The translations under genes were made by a program, and so were the position numbers. Shown here piece by piece: positions 1-8,847 of a stretch of 64,000 nt of DNA. The stretch comes from Thermomonas brevis (GTDB lineage: Bacteria > Pseudomonadota > Gammaproteobacteria > Xanthomonadales > Xanthomonadaceae). The stretch's first letter is position 1, and each line of letters opens with the position of its first letter. Below the pieces are notes generated by a model. The model ran no database searches, was not told the origin of the DNA, and saw only the letters and a list, made by a program, of their open reading frames with translations. Where the stretch lies: positions 3,100,001 to 3,164,000 of the forward strand of contig NZ_CP060711.1 in NCBI RefSeq assembly GCF_014395425.1, read 5' to 3'.

Positions 1-446
1 TGACCCGCCGCGAGTACATGCGGAAAATGCGCATGAGCCGGCGCGAGCTGCGCGACGAGCACAAGCGACGCGACGGTGATCCGGAAATCAAGTCCAAGCA
101 GAAGCGGCTGATCCGCGACCTGCTGAAGAAGGCGCGCTCGATACCGCGGGTCGCCGAGGCCGACTTCGTGTTGACCAATCCCACCCACTACGCCGTGGCG
201 CTGCGCTACCAGCCGGCTTCGATGCGCGCGCCGGTGGTGCTGGCGAAGGGCGCGGGTTTCATGAGCCGAAGGATCCGCGAGGTGGCGCGTCGGCATGGCG
301 TTCCCATCCTGCGGAAGCCGGCGCTGACGCGTGCGCTTTACCGCGAGTGCGATCTCGACGCGCCCGTGCCCGAGATGCGCTACGCGGAACTGGCCCCGAT
401 CTATCGCTGGTTGTTCGCCCGGCGCAATGGGGAGCGCCCGGCATGA
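1..446 (+). CDS. flhB: FlhB, flagellar export switch protein (5' end outside window)
   Basis: This is the C-terminal cytoplasmic part of FlhB, the inner-membrane export-gate subunit that switches flagellar secretion from rod/hook to filament substrates. The frame is open from base 3, so the start and the membrane domain lie outside the window. The self-cleavage motif NPTH is present (bases 177-188) in the usual setting VLTNPTHYAVALRY, preceded by the Lys/Arg-rich linker KSKQKRLIRDLLKKAR. The gene ends with an ATGA overlap into flhA, so the two are translationally coupled. The intact NPTH site suggests normal substrate switching. Confidence 0.95.
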   Translation, partial: TRREYMRKMRMSRRELRDEHKRRDGDPEIKSKQKRLIRDLLKKARSIPRVAEADFVLTNPTHYAVALRYQPASMRAPVVLAKGAGFMSRRIREVARRHGVPILRKPALTRALYRECDLDAPVPEMRYAELAPIYRWLFARRNGERPA

Positions 447-2494
447 GGGAGCTGCTGTCCCAGGTCTGGTCGGGCCGGCGCGATCTTGCGCTGGTGATCC
501 TGATGATCAGCATCCTGATGGTGCTGTTCGCGCCGATCCCGTCGGTGCTGCTGGATTTCCTGCTGGTCATCAACATCACCCTGGCGCTGTTGATCCTGTT
601 GGCGACTTTCTTCACCGAAACGCCGCTCAAGTTCTCGACGTTCCCGACCATCCTGCTGCTGGCGACCCTGTTCCGGCTGGCGCTGAACGTGTCGGCGACC
701 CGCCTGATCCTGGAGGGCGCCAATGCGGGTCGGGTGATCAATGCGATCGGCAGCTTCGTGGTGGGCGGCAACTATGTCGTCGGCATCGTCGTGTTCCTGA
801 TCCTGGTGGTCGTCCAGTACGTGGTCGTCACCAACGGCGCGCAACGCGTGGCGGAGGTGGCCGCCCGGTTCACTCTGGACAGCATGCCCGGCAAGCAGAT
901 GAGCATCGATGCCGACATGAACATGGGGCTGATCGACGAGCACGAAGCGCGCCGCCGCCGCGCCCAGCTGGAAAAGGAATCGAGCTTCTACGGCGCCATG
1001 GACGGCGCCACCAAATTCGTGAAGGGCGATGCCATCGCCGGCATCATCATCATCCTGATCAACATCACGGCCGGCTTGGCCGTTGGCATTGCCCAACTGG
1101 GCATGCCGTGGGGCGAGGCGGTTCAGCGCTTCACGCTGCTCACCATCGGCGACGGCATCGTCACCCAGATTCCGTCGCTGGTGATTGCGGTGGCGACCGG
1201 CATCATCATCACCCGTGCCGCTTCGGACAATCAGCTCGGCAAGGAAATTCCGCGCCAGGTGTTTTCCAATCCAAAGGCGCTGGCGGTGGCGGCCGCCGCG
1301 CTGGTGGTGTTGCTGGTGCTGCCCGGCTTTCCGGCGCTGCCCGTCCTGCTGGTGCTCGCTGGGGTCGTGGGTATCGGCATCCTCGCGGCGCGCAAGAGCG
1401 GTGCGCCGGTGGAGGACATGCCTGCGCCGGCGGTCGAGCGCCCGGTGAAGGACGATCTCCAGCAGTTGATGAAGATCGATCCGATCGAAATCGGTTTCGG
1501 CAGCGCGCTGGCGGGCACCTTTCTTGCGCCCGAATCCGACTTCGGCGATCGCGTGGCGAACCTGCGCAGGCAGTTCGCGCAGGACTTCGGCTTCATCGTG
1601 CCGCAGGTCCAACTCGCGGCGAAGGCGGAATTGCGCGAGGACGCGTACGAAATCCTGGTTCAAGGCAATCGCGTAGGCCGCAGCGAACTGCAGGTGGACC
1701 GCATCCTCGCGATCAATCCGGGCGGCCAGCGGGCCAAGTTGGACGGCGTCGAAACCCGTGATCCAGCCTATGGATTGCCTGCGCTCTGGATCGGCAAGGA
1801 GTCCAGGCAGTTCGCCCGCAGCGCCGGATACACGCTGGTCGATCCCGATACCGTGTTGATGACACACTTCAGCGAGATTGCCAAGCGGCACGCTCCGGAG
1901 CTGCTCACCCGGAGCGAGACGGAACGCCTGGTCAACCGGCTGCGCGATCAGCATGCCTCGCTCATCGACGAACTGGTGCCGAACGTGCTGACCTATTCGG
2001 ACATCCAGAAGGTGTTGCAAATGCTGCTGCGCGAGCAGGTCAGCGTGCGCAACATGGAGTCGGTGCTGGAAGTGCTGGTCGACGCCGGCAAGACCACGAA
2101 AGCGCCGGAAGAACTGGCCGAACGCGTCAGGGAACGTCTCGGTAGCAGCATCTGCCAGCGCCTGAGCGATCCGGCGGGCGAACTGCACGTGCTTACGCTG
2201 GCTCCGGAGATCGAGCGCACGTTGCTCGGGAATCTGCGCAACGGCACCGCCAAAGGTTCGGTGTTCGGCGACATGGCGACGCTGGACGGCTTCATGAAGA
2301 GCCTGGCGAGGCAAGCCGAGGCGATGATGGGGCGCAGCCTGCAGCCGGTGCTGCTGTGCCCGTCGTCGATCCGCCGCCCCTTGCGCGGCATGTTGCAGCG
2401 CTCGCTGCCTTACGTCTCCGTCGTTGGCCTGAACGAGGTGCCTTCTACCACGACGGTCCGCTCGTTCGCTGCCGTTACGGCGACGGCCGCATGA
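443..2494 (+). CDS. flhA: FlhA, flagellar export apparatus protein
   Basis: FlhA (683 aa) forms the nonameric export ring and proton-coupled gate in the inner membrane. Several hydrophobic helices occupy about residues 15-130 and 190-350, followed by a large cytoplasmic domain. The FHIPEP family signature is clear at about residues 142-165 (RFTLDSMPGKQMSIDADMN). I chose ATG 443, which overlaps the flhB stop as ATGA; the frame is open further upstream (to 347), but that part lies inside flhB. Family length is about 690, so the gene looks complete. It is followed after 7 bases by flgF, continuing the operon. Confidence 0.96.
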   Translation: MRELLSQVWSGRRDLALVILMISILMVLFAPIPSVLLDFLLVINITLALLILLATFFTETPLKFSTFPTILLLATLFRLALNVSATRLILEGANAGRVINAIGSFVVGGNYVVGIVVFLILVVVQYVVVTNGAQRVAEVAARFTLDSMPGKQMSIDADMNMGLIDEHEARRRRAQLEKESSFYGAMDGATKFVKGDAIAGIIIILINITAGLAVGIAQLGMPWGEAVQRFTLLTIGDGIVTQIPSLVIAVATGIIITRAASDNQLGKEIPRQVFSNPKALAVAAAALVVLLVLPGFPALPVLLVLAGVVGIGILAARKSGAPVEDMPAPAVERPVKDDLQQLMKIDPIEIGFGSALAGTFLAPESDFGDRVANLRRQFAQDFGFIVPQVQLAAKAELREDAYEILVQGNRVGRSELQVDRILAINPGGQRAKLDGVETRDPAYGLPALWIGKESRQFARSAGYTLVDPDTVLMTHFSEIAKRHAPELLTRSETERLVNRLRDQHASLIDELVPNVLTYSDIQKVLQMLLREQVSVRNMESVLEVLVDAGKTTKAPEELAERVRERLGSSICQRLSDPAGELHVLTLAPEIERTLLGNLRNGTAKGSVFGDMATLDGFMKSLARQAEAMMGRSLQPVLLCPSSIRRPLRGMLQRSLPYVSVVGLNEVPSTTTVRSFAAVTATAA

Positions 2495-2501
2495 GGATGC
2501 C

Positions 2502-3185
2502 ATGACAGACCCGATCCAGTCCGTTGCGCGTGCCCTGGGCGACGACATCGCCACGTTGAACGCGATCAGCCACAACGTTGCCAACATCAACACGCCCGGC
2601 TTCCGGGCGGAAAAGGCCTTGTCCGGTTTTGGAGCCCTTCTCCAGTCCGAGCGACCGGCGATGGCGCGTGATCTGTCGGACGGACCGTTGAAGCAGACCG
2701 GCAGCGCCCTCGACCTTGCGCTGCGGGGCAAGGGGTTTTTCGTGGTCGAGCGGGATGGTGCACCGGTGCTGGTGCGTTCCGGGCAATTCCGGCTGGATGT
2801 CGACGGGATGCTGGTGAACGCGCGCGGCGATCGCGTGCAGAGCACGGCCGGTGCGCCGATTGCGCTGGACGGAAAGAGCGTTCGCGTGGATTCGACCGGC
2901 GAACTCTGGAGCGGGGGCGAATCGCTCGGCAGCCTTCGTCTGGTCGATGTGCAGGAGCCCGAAAGATTGATCGCGCTGGATGGAGGCGGGTTCCGCTACG
3001 ACGGCGAGTTTGCCGAATGGCATGGAAAGGTCGAGCAGAGCGCCGTCGAAAGTTCCAACGTCGACGCGGCAGCCGAAACCATCCGCCTGATGGAGCTGGT
3101 CCGGCACGTGGAATCCGTGCAGCGGGCGATTTCCATCTACGACAAAGCCATGGAAACCGGCGTGGGCCGGATTGGCGAGAACTGA
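2502..3185 (+). CDS. flgF: FlgF, flagellar proximal rod protein
   Basis: A 227-residue axial protein of the flagellar rod. The N-terminus carries the axial-protein motif (ISHNVANINTPGFRAEK, about residues 24-40), and the C-terminus ends in a heptad-rich helix (ESSNVDAAAETIRLMELVRHVESVQRAI) that packs in the rod core. It is paired with flgG directly downstream, the usual FlgF-FlgG order. Length fits the family (about 240). Confidence 0.93.
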   Translation: MTDPIQSVARALGDDIATLNAISHNVANINTPGFRAEKALSGFGALLQSERPAMARDLSDGPLKQTGSALDLALRGKGFFVVERDGAPVLVRSGQFRLDVDGMLVNARGDRVQSTAGAPIALDGKSVRVDSTGELWSGGESLGSLRLVDVQEPERLIALDGGGFRYDGEFAEWHGKVEQSAVESSNVDAAAETIRLMELVRHVESVQRAISIYDKAMETGVGRIGEN

Positions 3186-3196
3186 CGGGAGGACAC

Positions 3197-3961
3197 ATGA
3201 TCGACGCGCTTTACATCTCGGCGACCGGACTGCGCAGCCAGCAGGAGCAGATCGACGCCATTTCCAACAATGTCGCCAACATGCAGACGCCTGGCTTCAA
3301 GAAAAGCCGCGTCAGCTTCGCCGAAATCGCCCATGCGGGGGTATTGGAGTCCACGTCGCATGCGATGCATGGCGTGGGGGGCGGCGCGCGCGTCCAGGCG
3401 ACGCTGCCGGTATTCAGCGAGGGCGAAATTCGCCCGACCCGCAACGCCACGGATCTCGCGATCGACGGCGCCGGCTTCTTCGAGCTGGAGAACGCGTTGG
3501 GCGAACGCGTCTATACCCGCGCCGGCCAGTTCCGCGTCGATGCGGACGGCTACCTGGTGTCGGTCGGAGGGCTTCGCCTTGCGCAGGGAATACGGATTCC
3601 GCAGGATGCGGCCGAGTTGCGCATCTCGGACACCGGCGAAATCACGGCGAAGCTGGGGAACGATGCCGAGCGCACGGAACTGGGCGTGCTCGAACTTGCG
3701 GGGTTCGCTTCGCCCGATGCCTTGCAGGCGATCGGCGAAAACAATTTCGTGCCGACCGACGCTTCCGGCGCCGCGAGCTTCGGGCGAGCCGGCGACCCCG
3801 GTTTCGGCAGGCTCCAGCAGGGATACCTGGAAATGGCGAACGTCGATCTGATCGACGAGATGACGTCGCTGGTGATGGCGCAACGCGCCTACCAGTTGAA
3901 CGCGCGCGTCCTGCAGGCATCGGACCAGGTTCTGGAAACCATCAACAACCTGCGCCGATGA
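3197..3961 (+). CDS. flgG: FlgG, flagellar distal rod protein
   Basis: FlgG (254 aa; family about 260) forms the distal rod passing through the P and L rings. It starts MIDALYISATGL and has the axial motif ISNNVANMQTPGFKKSR near residue 24, and the C-terminal signature YLEMANVDLIDEMTSLVMAQRAYQLNARV. The start at 3197 follows a good GGGAGGA ribosome site; the frame is open upstream inside flgF, but without family similarity. The stop overlaps the next start (ATGA at 3958). Confidence 0.95.
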   Translation: MIDALYISATGLRSQQEQIDAISNNVANMQTPGFKKSRVSFAEIAHAGVLESTSHAMHGVGGGARVQATLPVFSEGEIRPTRNATDLAIDGAGFFELENALGERVYTRAGQFRVDADGYLVSVGGLRLAQGIRIPQDAAELRISDTGEITAKLGNDAERTELGVLELAGFASPDALQAIGENNFVPTDASGAASFGRAGDPGFGRLQQGYLEMANVDLIDEMTSLVMAQRAYQLNARVLQASDQVLETINNLRR

Positions 3962-4674
3962 TGGAACTGCAGCGCCCGCTTGGTCTTGCGCTTTGTCTCT
4001 CCGCCTTGCCGTGCGGCGCGGCGAACGGCGTGCATGTGCCCGCCGCGGATCTGGTGGACGCCGCGCGCACCGCACTTCTTGCCAAGGCATCCGAAGCCGG
4101 CGTGCAGGTCGAACTGGCGGTGGCAGGGCGGGTCGGAGGGCTCGACTTTCCAGTGACCTCCGGGAGCGTTCCGAAAGTGTCGGTGACCCATTGGGAAGGT
4201 CCGTGGCTGCGTTCGCGCGTCGGCGTGCCCGTGCAGGTCCGGGTAGGAAGCCGGCAGACCACCGCTACGGTGTGGTTTGCGGTGACTGCGCCGGTACGCG
4301 GCGAGCTCTATGCGGATGGATTCGGCCGCGGCGAGCCGGCAGAAAAGCTCGTCTACCGCACGGGGTTGATGGATTTGGCAAGGCAACAGGGCCAGCGGAC
4401 GGCGGATTCCGCTTCGCTGGAGGGCATGCGCCTGCGTCGAGCGGTGCGTGAGGGCGATCCGGTGCTGGTTTCGGATTTCGAGCCGGTGCCGATGATCAGC
4501 GCCAGGCAGACCGTGCGTGTCCTGGCGACCCGCGGCGCGGTGCGGCTGTCCGTACCTGCCCAGGCGCTTGCCGATGGCGATGCGGGACAGACGATCCCCG
4601 TGTTGCCCGCCAGCGCCACGAGCCCGATCCGCGCGCGCGTAGTCTCTCCCGAGGTGGTGACGCTTGAAAACTGA
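3958..4674 (+). CDS. flgA: FlgA, P-ring assembly chaperone
   Basis: A 238-residue periplasmic protein in the position and size of FlgA, the chaperone needed to polymerise FlgI into the P ring. It has a Sec signal peptide (hydrophobic LGLALCLSALPCGAA near residues 8-22). The C-terminal half has SAF-like features: AVREGDPVLVSDFEPVPMIS and QTVRVLATRGAVRLSVPAQAL. The ATG at 3958 overlaps flgG; ATG 3961 is equally possible. It sits just before flgH-flgI, the genes for the rings it helps build. Confidence 0.85.
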   Translation: MMELQRPLGLALCLSALPCGAANGVHVPAADLVDAARTALLAKASEAGVQVELAVAGRVGGLDFPVTSGSVPKVSVTHWEGPWLRSRVGVPVQVRVGSRQTTATVWFAVTAPVRGELYADGFGRGEPAEKLVYRTGLMDLARQQGQRTADSASLEGMRLRRAVREGDPVLVSDFEPVPMISARQTVRVLATRGAVRLSVPAQALADGDAGQTIPVLPASATSPIRARVVSPEVVTLEN

Positions 4675-5254
4675 AGTCCGCAATTTCGTGGCGATGGCGC
4701 TGCTGCTCGCGTTGGGATGGTTGCCGTCCGGCGCGCACGGCCAGAGCCTGATCGATCCCGCGACTTTCCGCGGCCCGGCGGCCGACCGGCGCGCCTATCG
4801 CGTGGGCGATGTGCTGACGGTGTACGTGTCGGAAACCAGCCGTGCGCGCTCACAGGCGGGCACCGATACCGATCGGGGCACCGACATCGGGATCGGGTTG
4901 CATTCGCCTTCCACGACCTATGACGCAAACTTCGCCGCCAAGGGCAAGACCGCCGGCGCTGCCGAAACGAGGCGTATCGGGGAACTGCGGGCACAGCTGA
5001 GCGTGCGCGTAACGGACGTCGAACCCAATGGCCTGCTGCGCGTCAGCGGCGGGCAGACCCTGCTGGTGAACGGCGAACAGCAGCGCATCAACCTGAGCGG
5101 CGTAGTGCGGCCCGAAGACATCGCCGCCGGCAATATCGTCTGGTCGAGTCGCCTGGCCGAGGCGGACGTTTCCCTGGCCGGCGTCGGCATCGTGAGCGAA
5201 GCGCAGCGCCGCGGCCTGGTGTCGCGCATTTTCCGATGGCTGGGCCTGCTGTGA
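4664..5254 (+). CDS. flgH: FlgH, L-ring protein (no lipobox)
   Basis: FlgH-like outer-membrane ring subunit, 196 aa (family about 220-230). The core is recognisable: RVGDVLTVYVSETSRARSQA, then LLRVSGGQTLLVNGEQQRINLSGVVRPEDIA. TTG 4664 is used as start because GAGGTGG lies 7-13 bases before it; ATG 4694 is the alternative. The N-terminus is a signal peptide (MALLLALGWLPSGAHG) but there is no cysteine anywhere in the protein, so it cannot be lipidated like classical FlgH. It overlaps flgA by 11 bases. Confidence 0.87.
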   Translation: MKTEVRNFVAMALLLALGWLPSGAHGQSLIDPATFRGPAADRRAYRVGDVLTVYVSETSRARSQAGTDTDRGTDIGIGLHSPSTTYDANFAAKGKTAGAAETRRIGELRAQLSVRVTDVEPNGLLRVSGGQTLLVNGEQQRINLSGVVRPEDIAAGNIVWSSRLAEADVSLAGVGIVSEAQRRGLVSRIFRWLGLL

Positions 5255-6369
5255 TGCGGACGATCTTCCTGCTGTTGGCGCTGATTGCGGCTGCGAGCGC
5301 CGCCGCCCAGTCTCCGAGACCGGTGCGCCTGAAGGATCTGGCCCGGGTGGCGGGCGTGCGCGACAACCCGTTGACCGGCTATGGGCTGGTATTCGGTCTG
5401 GCGGGTTCCGGCGATTCGGCTCGCAATCGCGCGACTCTGCAATCCGTGGCCAACACGATGCGTGCATACGGCGTCAACGTCGAGCTGGACGATCTTGCAA
5501 GCCGGAACGTGGCGGCGGTCGTCATCACCTCCAAGCTCCCGGCGTTTGCGGAACCTGGGCAAACGCTGGACGTGCAGGTCGCTTCGGCTGGCGATGCGCG
5601 AAGCCTGAGCGGGGGGACGCTGTTGCTCGCGCCGCTGAGCGGCCCGGACGGGCGCGTCTACGCGGTTGCGCAGGGTGCGATCGCGGTAGGCGGCTACCAG
5701 TTCGAAGCGCCGGCCGCATCCTTGCAGAAGAACCATCCGACGGCAGGGGTGATTCCCGCCGGTGCGACCGTCGAGCAGGCGCCTCCCATCCAGGTGGGCG
5801 GGGACGGCCGGCACTTGAGCATCGTCCTGAACCAGCCCGACTTCACGCTTGCCAGCCGCATCGTGCAGGCGCTGCGTGCCGCGGCGCCGGGCATCGATGC
5901 GCGAGCGGAACACGCGGGGCGCATCAGCGTGGGCTATCCGGCGCCTCCTGGCGACCTGGTGGCGGAGATCGCCCGGCTCGAAAACATCGCCGTGGAACCC
6001 GTGCGCAAGGCGCGCGTGGTGGTCAACGAAAGGACCGGAACGGTCGTTGCGGGCGGCGACGTCCGGCTTGGACAGGTCAGCGTTTCTCAAGGCGACCTGC
6101 GCGTCGAAATCAAGACCCTGTACCAGGTGTCGCAACCGGGTGCCGTGTTCGGGCGCTCCGGCGACGGGGTACGCACGGCGGTGGTTCCGGATAGCCGGAT
6201 CGAGGCGAGCGAGGAACCGGCTCCGGTCGTCAACGTGCCGGAAGGGGCCACGGTGGCCGACCTGATTTCCGCATTGCGCGCCATCCGCTTGCCCACCCGC
6301 GACGTGATCGCCGTACTCCAGTCCATCAAGGCCGCCGGCGCGCTCGACGGCGAACTGATCATCCAGTAG
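5254..6369 (+). CDS. flgI: FlgI, P-ring protein
   Basis: FlgI (371 aa; family about 365-370) polymerises in the periplasm around the rod as the P ring. A signal peptide (IFLLLALIAAASAAAQ) precedes the family N-terminus RLKDLARVAGVRDNPLTGYG and the conserved VFGLAGSGDS. The C-terminus has the typical LPTRDVIAVLQSIKAAGAL helix. ATG 5254 overlaps the flgH stop (TGATG); the longer frame starting at 5236 lies within flgH. Confidence 0.96.
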   Translation: MRTIFLLLALIAAASAAAQSPRPVRLKDLARVAGVRDNPLTGYGLVFGLAGSGDSARNRATLQSVANTMRAYGVNVELDDLASRNVAAVVITSKLPAFAEPGQTLDVQVASAGDARSLSGGTLLLAPLSGPDGRVYAVAQGAIAVGGYQFEAPAASLQKNHPTAGVIPAGATVEQAPPIQVGGDGRHLSIVLNQPDFTLASRIVQALRAAAPGIDARAEHAGRISVGYPAPPGDLVAEIARLENIAVEPVRKARVVVNERTGTVVAGGDVRLGQVSVSQGDLRVEIKTLYQVSQPGAVFGRSGDGVRTAVVPDSRIEASEEPAPVVNVPEGATVADLISALRAIRLPTRDVIAVLQSIKAAGALDGELIIQ

Positions 6370-6376
6370 GAACCAC

Positions 6377-6757
6377 ATGAGCAAAGATCTCACCATCGAA
6401 TCCGTGCGTCTCGCCCTCGGGATGCAGCAGCTTCGGGCGGAAATGGCGGCGCAGAACATCGCCAGCGCGAATATGCCGGGCGCACGCGCCATGCGGTTGG
6501 ATTTCGGCGCCAGCCAGGCCCTGCTGACCCAGGCTGCAGGGCAGGGCGCGGACCTTGGGCCATCGCTGGGGCAGGCGCTTGCCGATGCCGCCTATGCGGT
6601 GCCGCATGCGGCAATCCCCGACCATGAAGGTGCGTCGATCCAGCTCGACGAACAGGTGGCCGATGCGGCCTCGGCCAACCTCGGCTATCAGGCGTTGAGC
6701 GAGGCATTGAGCCGCCGCTTCGGCCTGATGCGCCTGGCCATTGCAGGGAAGAACTGA
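6377..6757 (+). CDS. flgB: FlgB, proximal rod protein
   Basis: A 126-residue rod protein. The N-terminal axial motif is divergent (AQNIASANMPGARAMRLDF), where most FlgB proteins have ASNIANADTPGYKARDIDF. The C-terminal helix SANLGYQALSEALSRRFGLMRLAI matches the FlgB pattern. It is followed after two bases by flgC, and flgB-flgC-fliE is the conserved order. It is shorter than most FlgB, as are several proteins of this operon. Confidence 0.85.
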   Translation: MSKDLTIESVRLALGMQQLRAEMAAQNIASANMPGARAMRLDFGASQALLTQAAGQGADLGPSLGQALADAAYAVPHAAIPDHEGASIQLDEQVADAASANLGYQALSEALSRRFGLMRLAIAGKN

Positions 6758-6759
6758 AC

Positions 6760-7146
6760 ATGTCGGTTGAATCCATCATGGAAGCGACCCGCGTCGGGCT
6801 GGCCTACGAGCGGCTGCGCATGGAGGCCGCGAGCCGCAACATCGCGTCGTCCAACGTGCCGTTGCCGGCGAACGCCACCGCCACCCGTGCAACCGCCGGG
6901 GCATTTTCCGGCCATCTCGGCGGAGCGCATGCGCAACTGTTGGATTCGCCCGCAGCCACGCGGGCTGTCCACGATCCGGCCCACCCCCTGGCCGATGCGG
7001 AGGGCATGGTGCGCTACCCGGACATCGATCTGGTGGAGGAAATGACGTCCCTGATGACGGCCAGCCGCGGCTACGAAGCGAACGTGCGTGCATTCAACCT
7101 GCTGCGCGGCATGGTGGCCAAGGCGTTCGAGATCGGAGCGAAATGA
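6760..7146 (+). CDS. flgC: FlgC, proximal rod protein
   Basis: A 128-residue rod protein. The C-terminal half is characteristic (DPAHPLADAEGMVRYPDIDL, then VEEMTSLMTASRGYEANVRAFN); the N-terminal axial motif is degenerate (SRNIASSNVPLPANA). It overlaps fliE by ATGA (7143-7146). Confidence 0.9.
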   Translation: MSVESIMEATRVGLAYERLRMEAASRNIASSNVPLPANATATRATAGAFSGHLGGAHAQLLDSPAATRAVHDPAHPLADAEGMVRYPDIDLVEEMTSLMTASRGYEANVRAFNLLRGMVAKAFEIGAK

Positions 7147-7448
7147 TGCAGATCGATGCCATCGGCGCGATCGCGCCATCCGCAATGACCTCTCTTTCGG
7201 AGGCAACGAGCGCGTCGAACTCGCCTGCTGCCGATTTCGGCCAGTGGGTGGGCGACGGTGTGGCCAGGCTGGACGACAGCCTGCGGAGCGCGGATTCGGG
7301 ACTGCGGGCAATGGCCGCCGGCCAGGACGTTCCGGTGCATGACGTGATGATTTCGCTCGAACACGCGCGCATGCAGTTGATGTTCATGGTCGAAGTCAGG
7401 AACCGCGTGGTCGAGGCGTATCAAGAATTGATGCGCATGCAGCTTTGA
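7143..7448 (+). CDS. fliE: FliE, rod/MS-ring junction protein
   Basis: FliE (101 aa) links the MS ring to the rod and completes the export gate. The C-terminal segment (VPVHDVMISLEHARMQLMFMVEVRNRVVEAYQELMRMQ) matches the family, including the final YQELMRMQ helix. Start ATG 7143 (or 7146) overlaps the flgC stop. fliF follows after 13 bases. Confidence 0.93.
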   Translation: MMQIDAIGAIAPSAMTSLSEATSASNSPAADFGQWVGDGVARLDDSLRSADSGLRAMAAGQDVPVHDVMISLEHARMQLMFMVEVRNRVVEAYQELMRMQL

Positions 7449-7461
7449 GGCGAGCAGGAAA

Positions 7462-8847
7462 ATGAAGTTGATGGAACTCTTCAAGGGACTGGGGACGGCT
7501 GCGCGGGCAGGGTTCATCGCGGGCGCGCTGGTGATCGTGGCCGGTGCTGCCATGGCGCTGTGGTGGGTGCTGTCCCCGGACTACCAGTTGCTGTTTGGTG
7601 GGCTAAGGGAAACGGATGCCGCGGAAATCGCGAAATCATTGAAGGATTGGAAGGTGCCTTACCGCTTCGCCGACGGCGGGCGCAGCATCGAAGTGCCCGC
7701 CGATCAGGTCTACGACACGCGGATGAAGCTGGTGTCGGAAGGCGTGCCGAGCGGCGGGCACGTCGGCTTCGAGCTGTTCAACGATTCCGATTTCGGCGTC
7801 ACCGAGTTCGCCCAGCGCGTCAACTACCAGCGCGCCGTGCAGGGCGAGCTGGAGCGCAGCATCGCCGCGCTTCCGGGTGTGCAATCGGTGCGCGTGCATC
7901 TGACCATCCAGCGTCCCGGCCTGTTCGTCGGGCAGGACGACAGCTCCAAGGCGTCGGTCGTCGTCGGGCTGGCGGCGGGAGAATCTCTGACGTCGGCGCA
8001 AGCGCGCGGCATACGCAATCTGGTGGCGTCCGCAGTGGAAGGATTGTCGCCATCCGCGGTCGTGGTGCTGGGTCCTGGCGGCGTATTGCAAGGCGGGAAC
8101 TCGGGAGAGGACGGCGCGTGGGATCAGGACGAAGAGCGGAACGCGTTCGAGAAGCGCATCCGGGAAAACGTCAACGATCTGCTGGGTTCGGTTTTCCGGT
8201 TGCAGAACTTCCGGGTCTCGGTGGATGTGCAGCTGAACTTCGACAAAGTCCATCGCGTCAGCGAGCGGGTGATTGCGCAAGGCGACGGCGGTAACGGCTT
8301 GGTGAAGCACAAGCGGGTGACGCGGACCGGTGGCGGAACGAGCGGAACCGGCGAGGCGCCGGCGACGTCGAATCAGGAAGAAGTCGACTATGCGCACGGA
8401 AGCGAACGGGAAGAGCTGGTGAAAGCGCCCGGTCGCATCGAACGCATCTCCGTGGCCGTGCTGGTGCCTTCGACTCTGAGCTCGTTCGATCTTGGGCGTT
8501 TGCGGCGTCTCGTCACGGCGGCTGCCGGTCTCGATCCGGAACGTGGCGATGTCCTTGAAGTCACGCCGATGGTGCAGGCCGAAGAAGGCCTCGATGGCGA
8601 TGTGGCGTCCGTGAAGGCCGCCTCGTCTCTGGATGCCCGGGATCCGGTAGCCATTCCCGCCAAATCCAACCAGCTGCGGATTCCGCCGGCATTCTGGCTG
8701 GTGCTGGTCGGCGGGGCATGCCTGCTGTGCGGATGGTGGCTGTCGCGGCTGGTGCAGCCGCCGCCCAAGCGGCATCGGCCCGAGGAACGCGACGCCATCC
8801 TGGCAAAAATGCGCAAGTGGCTTGCCGAAGGCGGGGATGCCGCATGA
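7462..8847 (+). CDS. fliF: FliF, MS-ring protein (compact form)
   Basis: FliF (461 aa, against about 550 in enteric bacteria) forms the MS ring on which the motor is built. A membrane helix near residues 17-39 is followed by the ring-building domain (PDYQLLFGGL, SEGVPSGGHVGFELFNDSDFG, EFAQRVNYQRAVQGELERSI). A second helix (FWLVLVGGACLLCGWWLSRLV) lies near residues 410-430. The cytoplasmic tail that binds FliG is very short but keeps a KMRKWLAEG-like end. ATGA overlap with the FliG-slot gene. Confidence 0.94.
   Translation: MKLMELFKGLGTAARAGFIAGALVIVAGAAMALWWVLSPDYQLLFGGLRETDAAEIAKSLKDWKVPYRFADGGRSIEVPADQVYDTRMKLVSEGVPSGGHVGFELFNDSDFGVTEFAQRVNYQRAVQGELERSIAALPGVQSVRVHLTIQRPGLFVGQDDSSKASVVVGLAAGESLTSAQARGIRNLVASAVEGLSPSAVVVLGPGGVLQGGNSGEDGAWDQDEERNAFEKRIRENVNDLLGSVFRLQNFRVSVDVQLNFDKVHRVSERVIAQGDGGNGLVKHKRVTRTGGGTSGTGEAPATSNQEEVDYAHGSEREELVKAPGRIERISVAVLVPSTLSSFDLGRLRRLVTAAAGLDPERGDVLEVTPMVQAEEGLDGDVASVKAASSLDARDPVAIPAKSNQLRIPPAFWLVLVGGACLLCGWWLSRLVQPPPKRHRPEERDAILAKMRKWLAEGGDAA

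Noticed and set aside
401..2845. Long open frame (814 codons) on the - strand over flhA
   Set aside because: It is antisense to a well-supported FlhA; the His/Asp/Gln/Arg-rich, low-complexity product is typical of shadow frames in GC-rich DNA.
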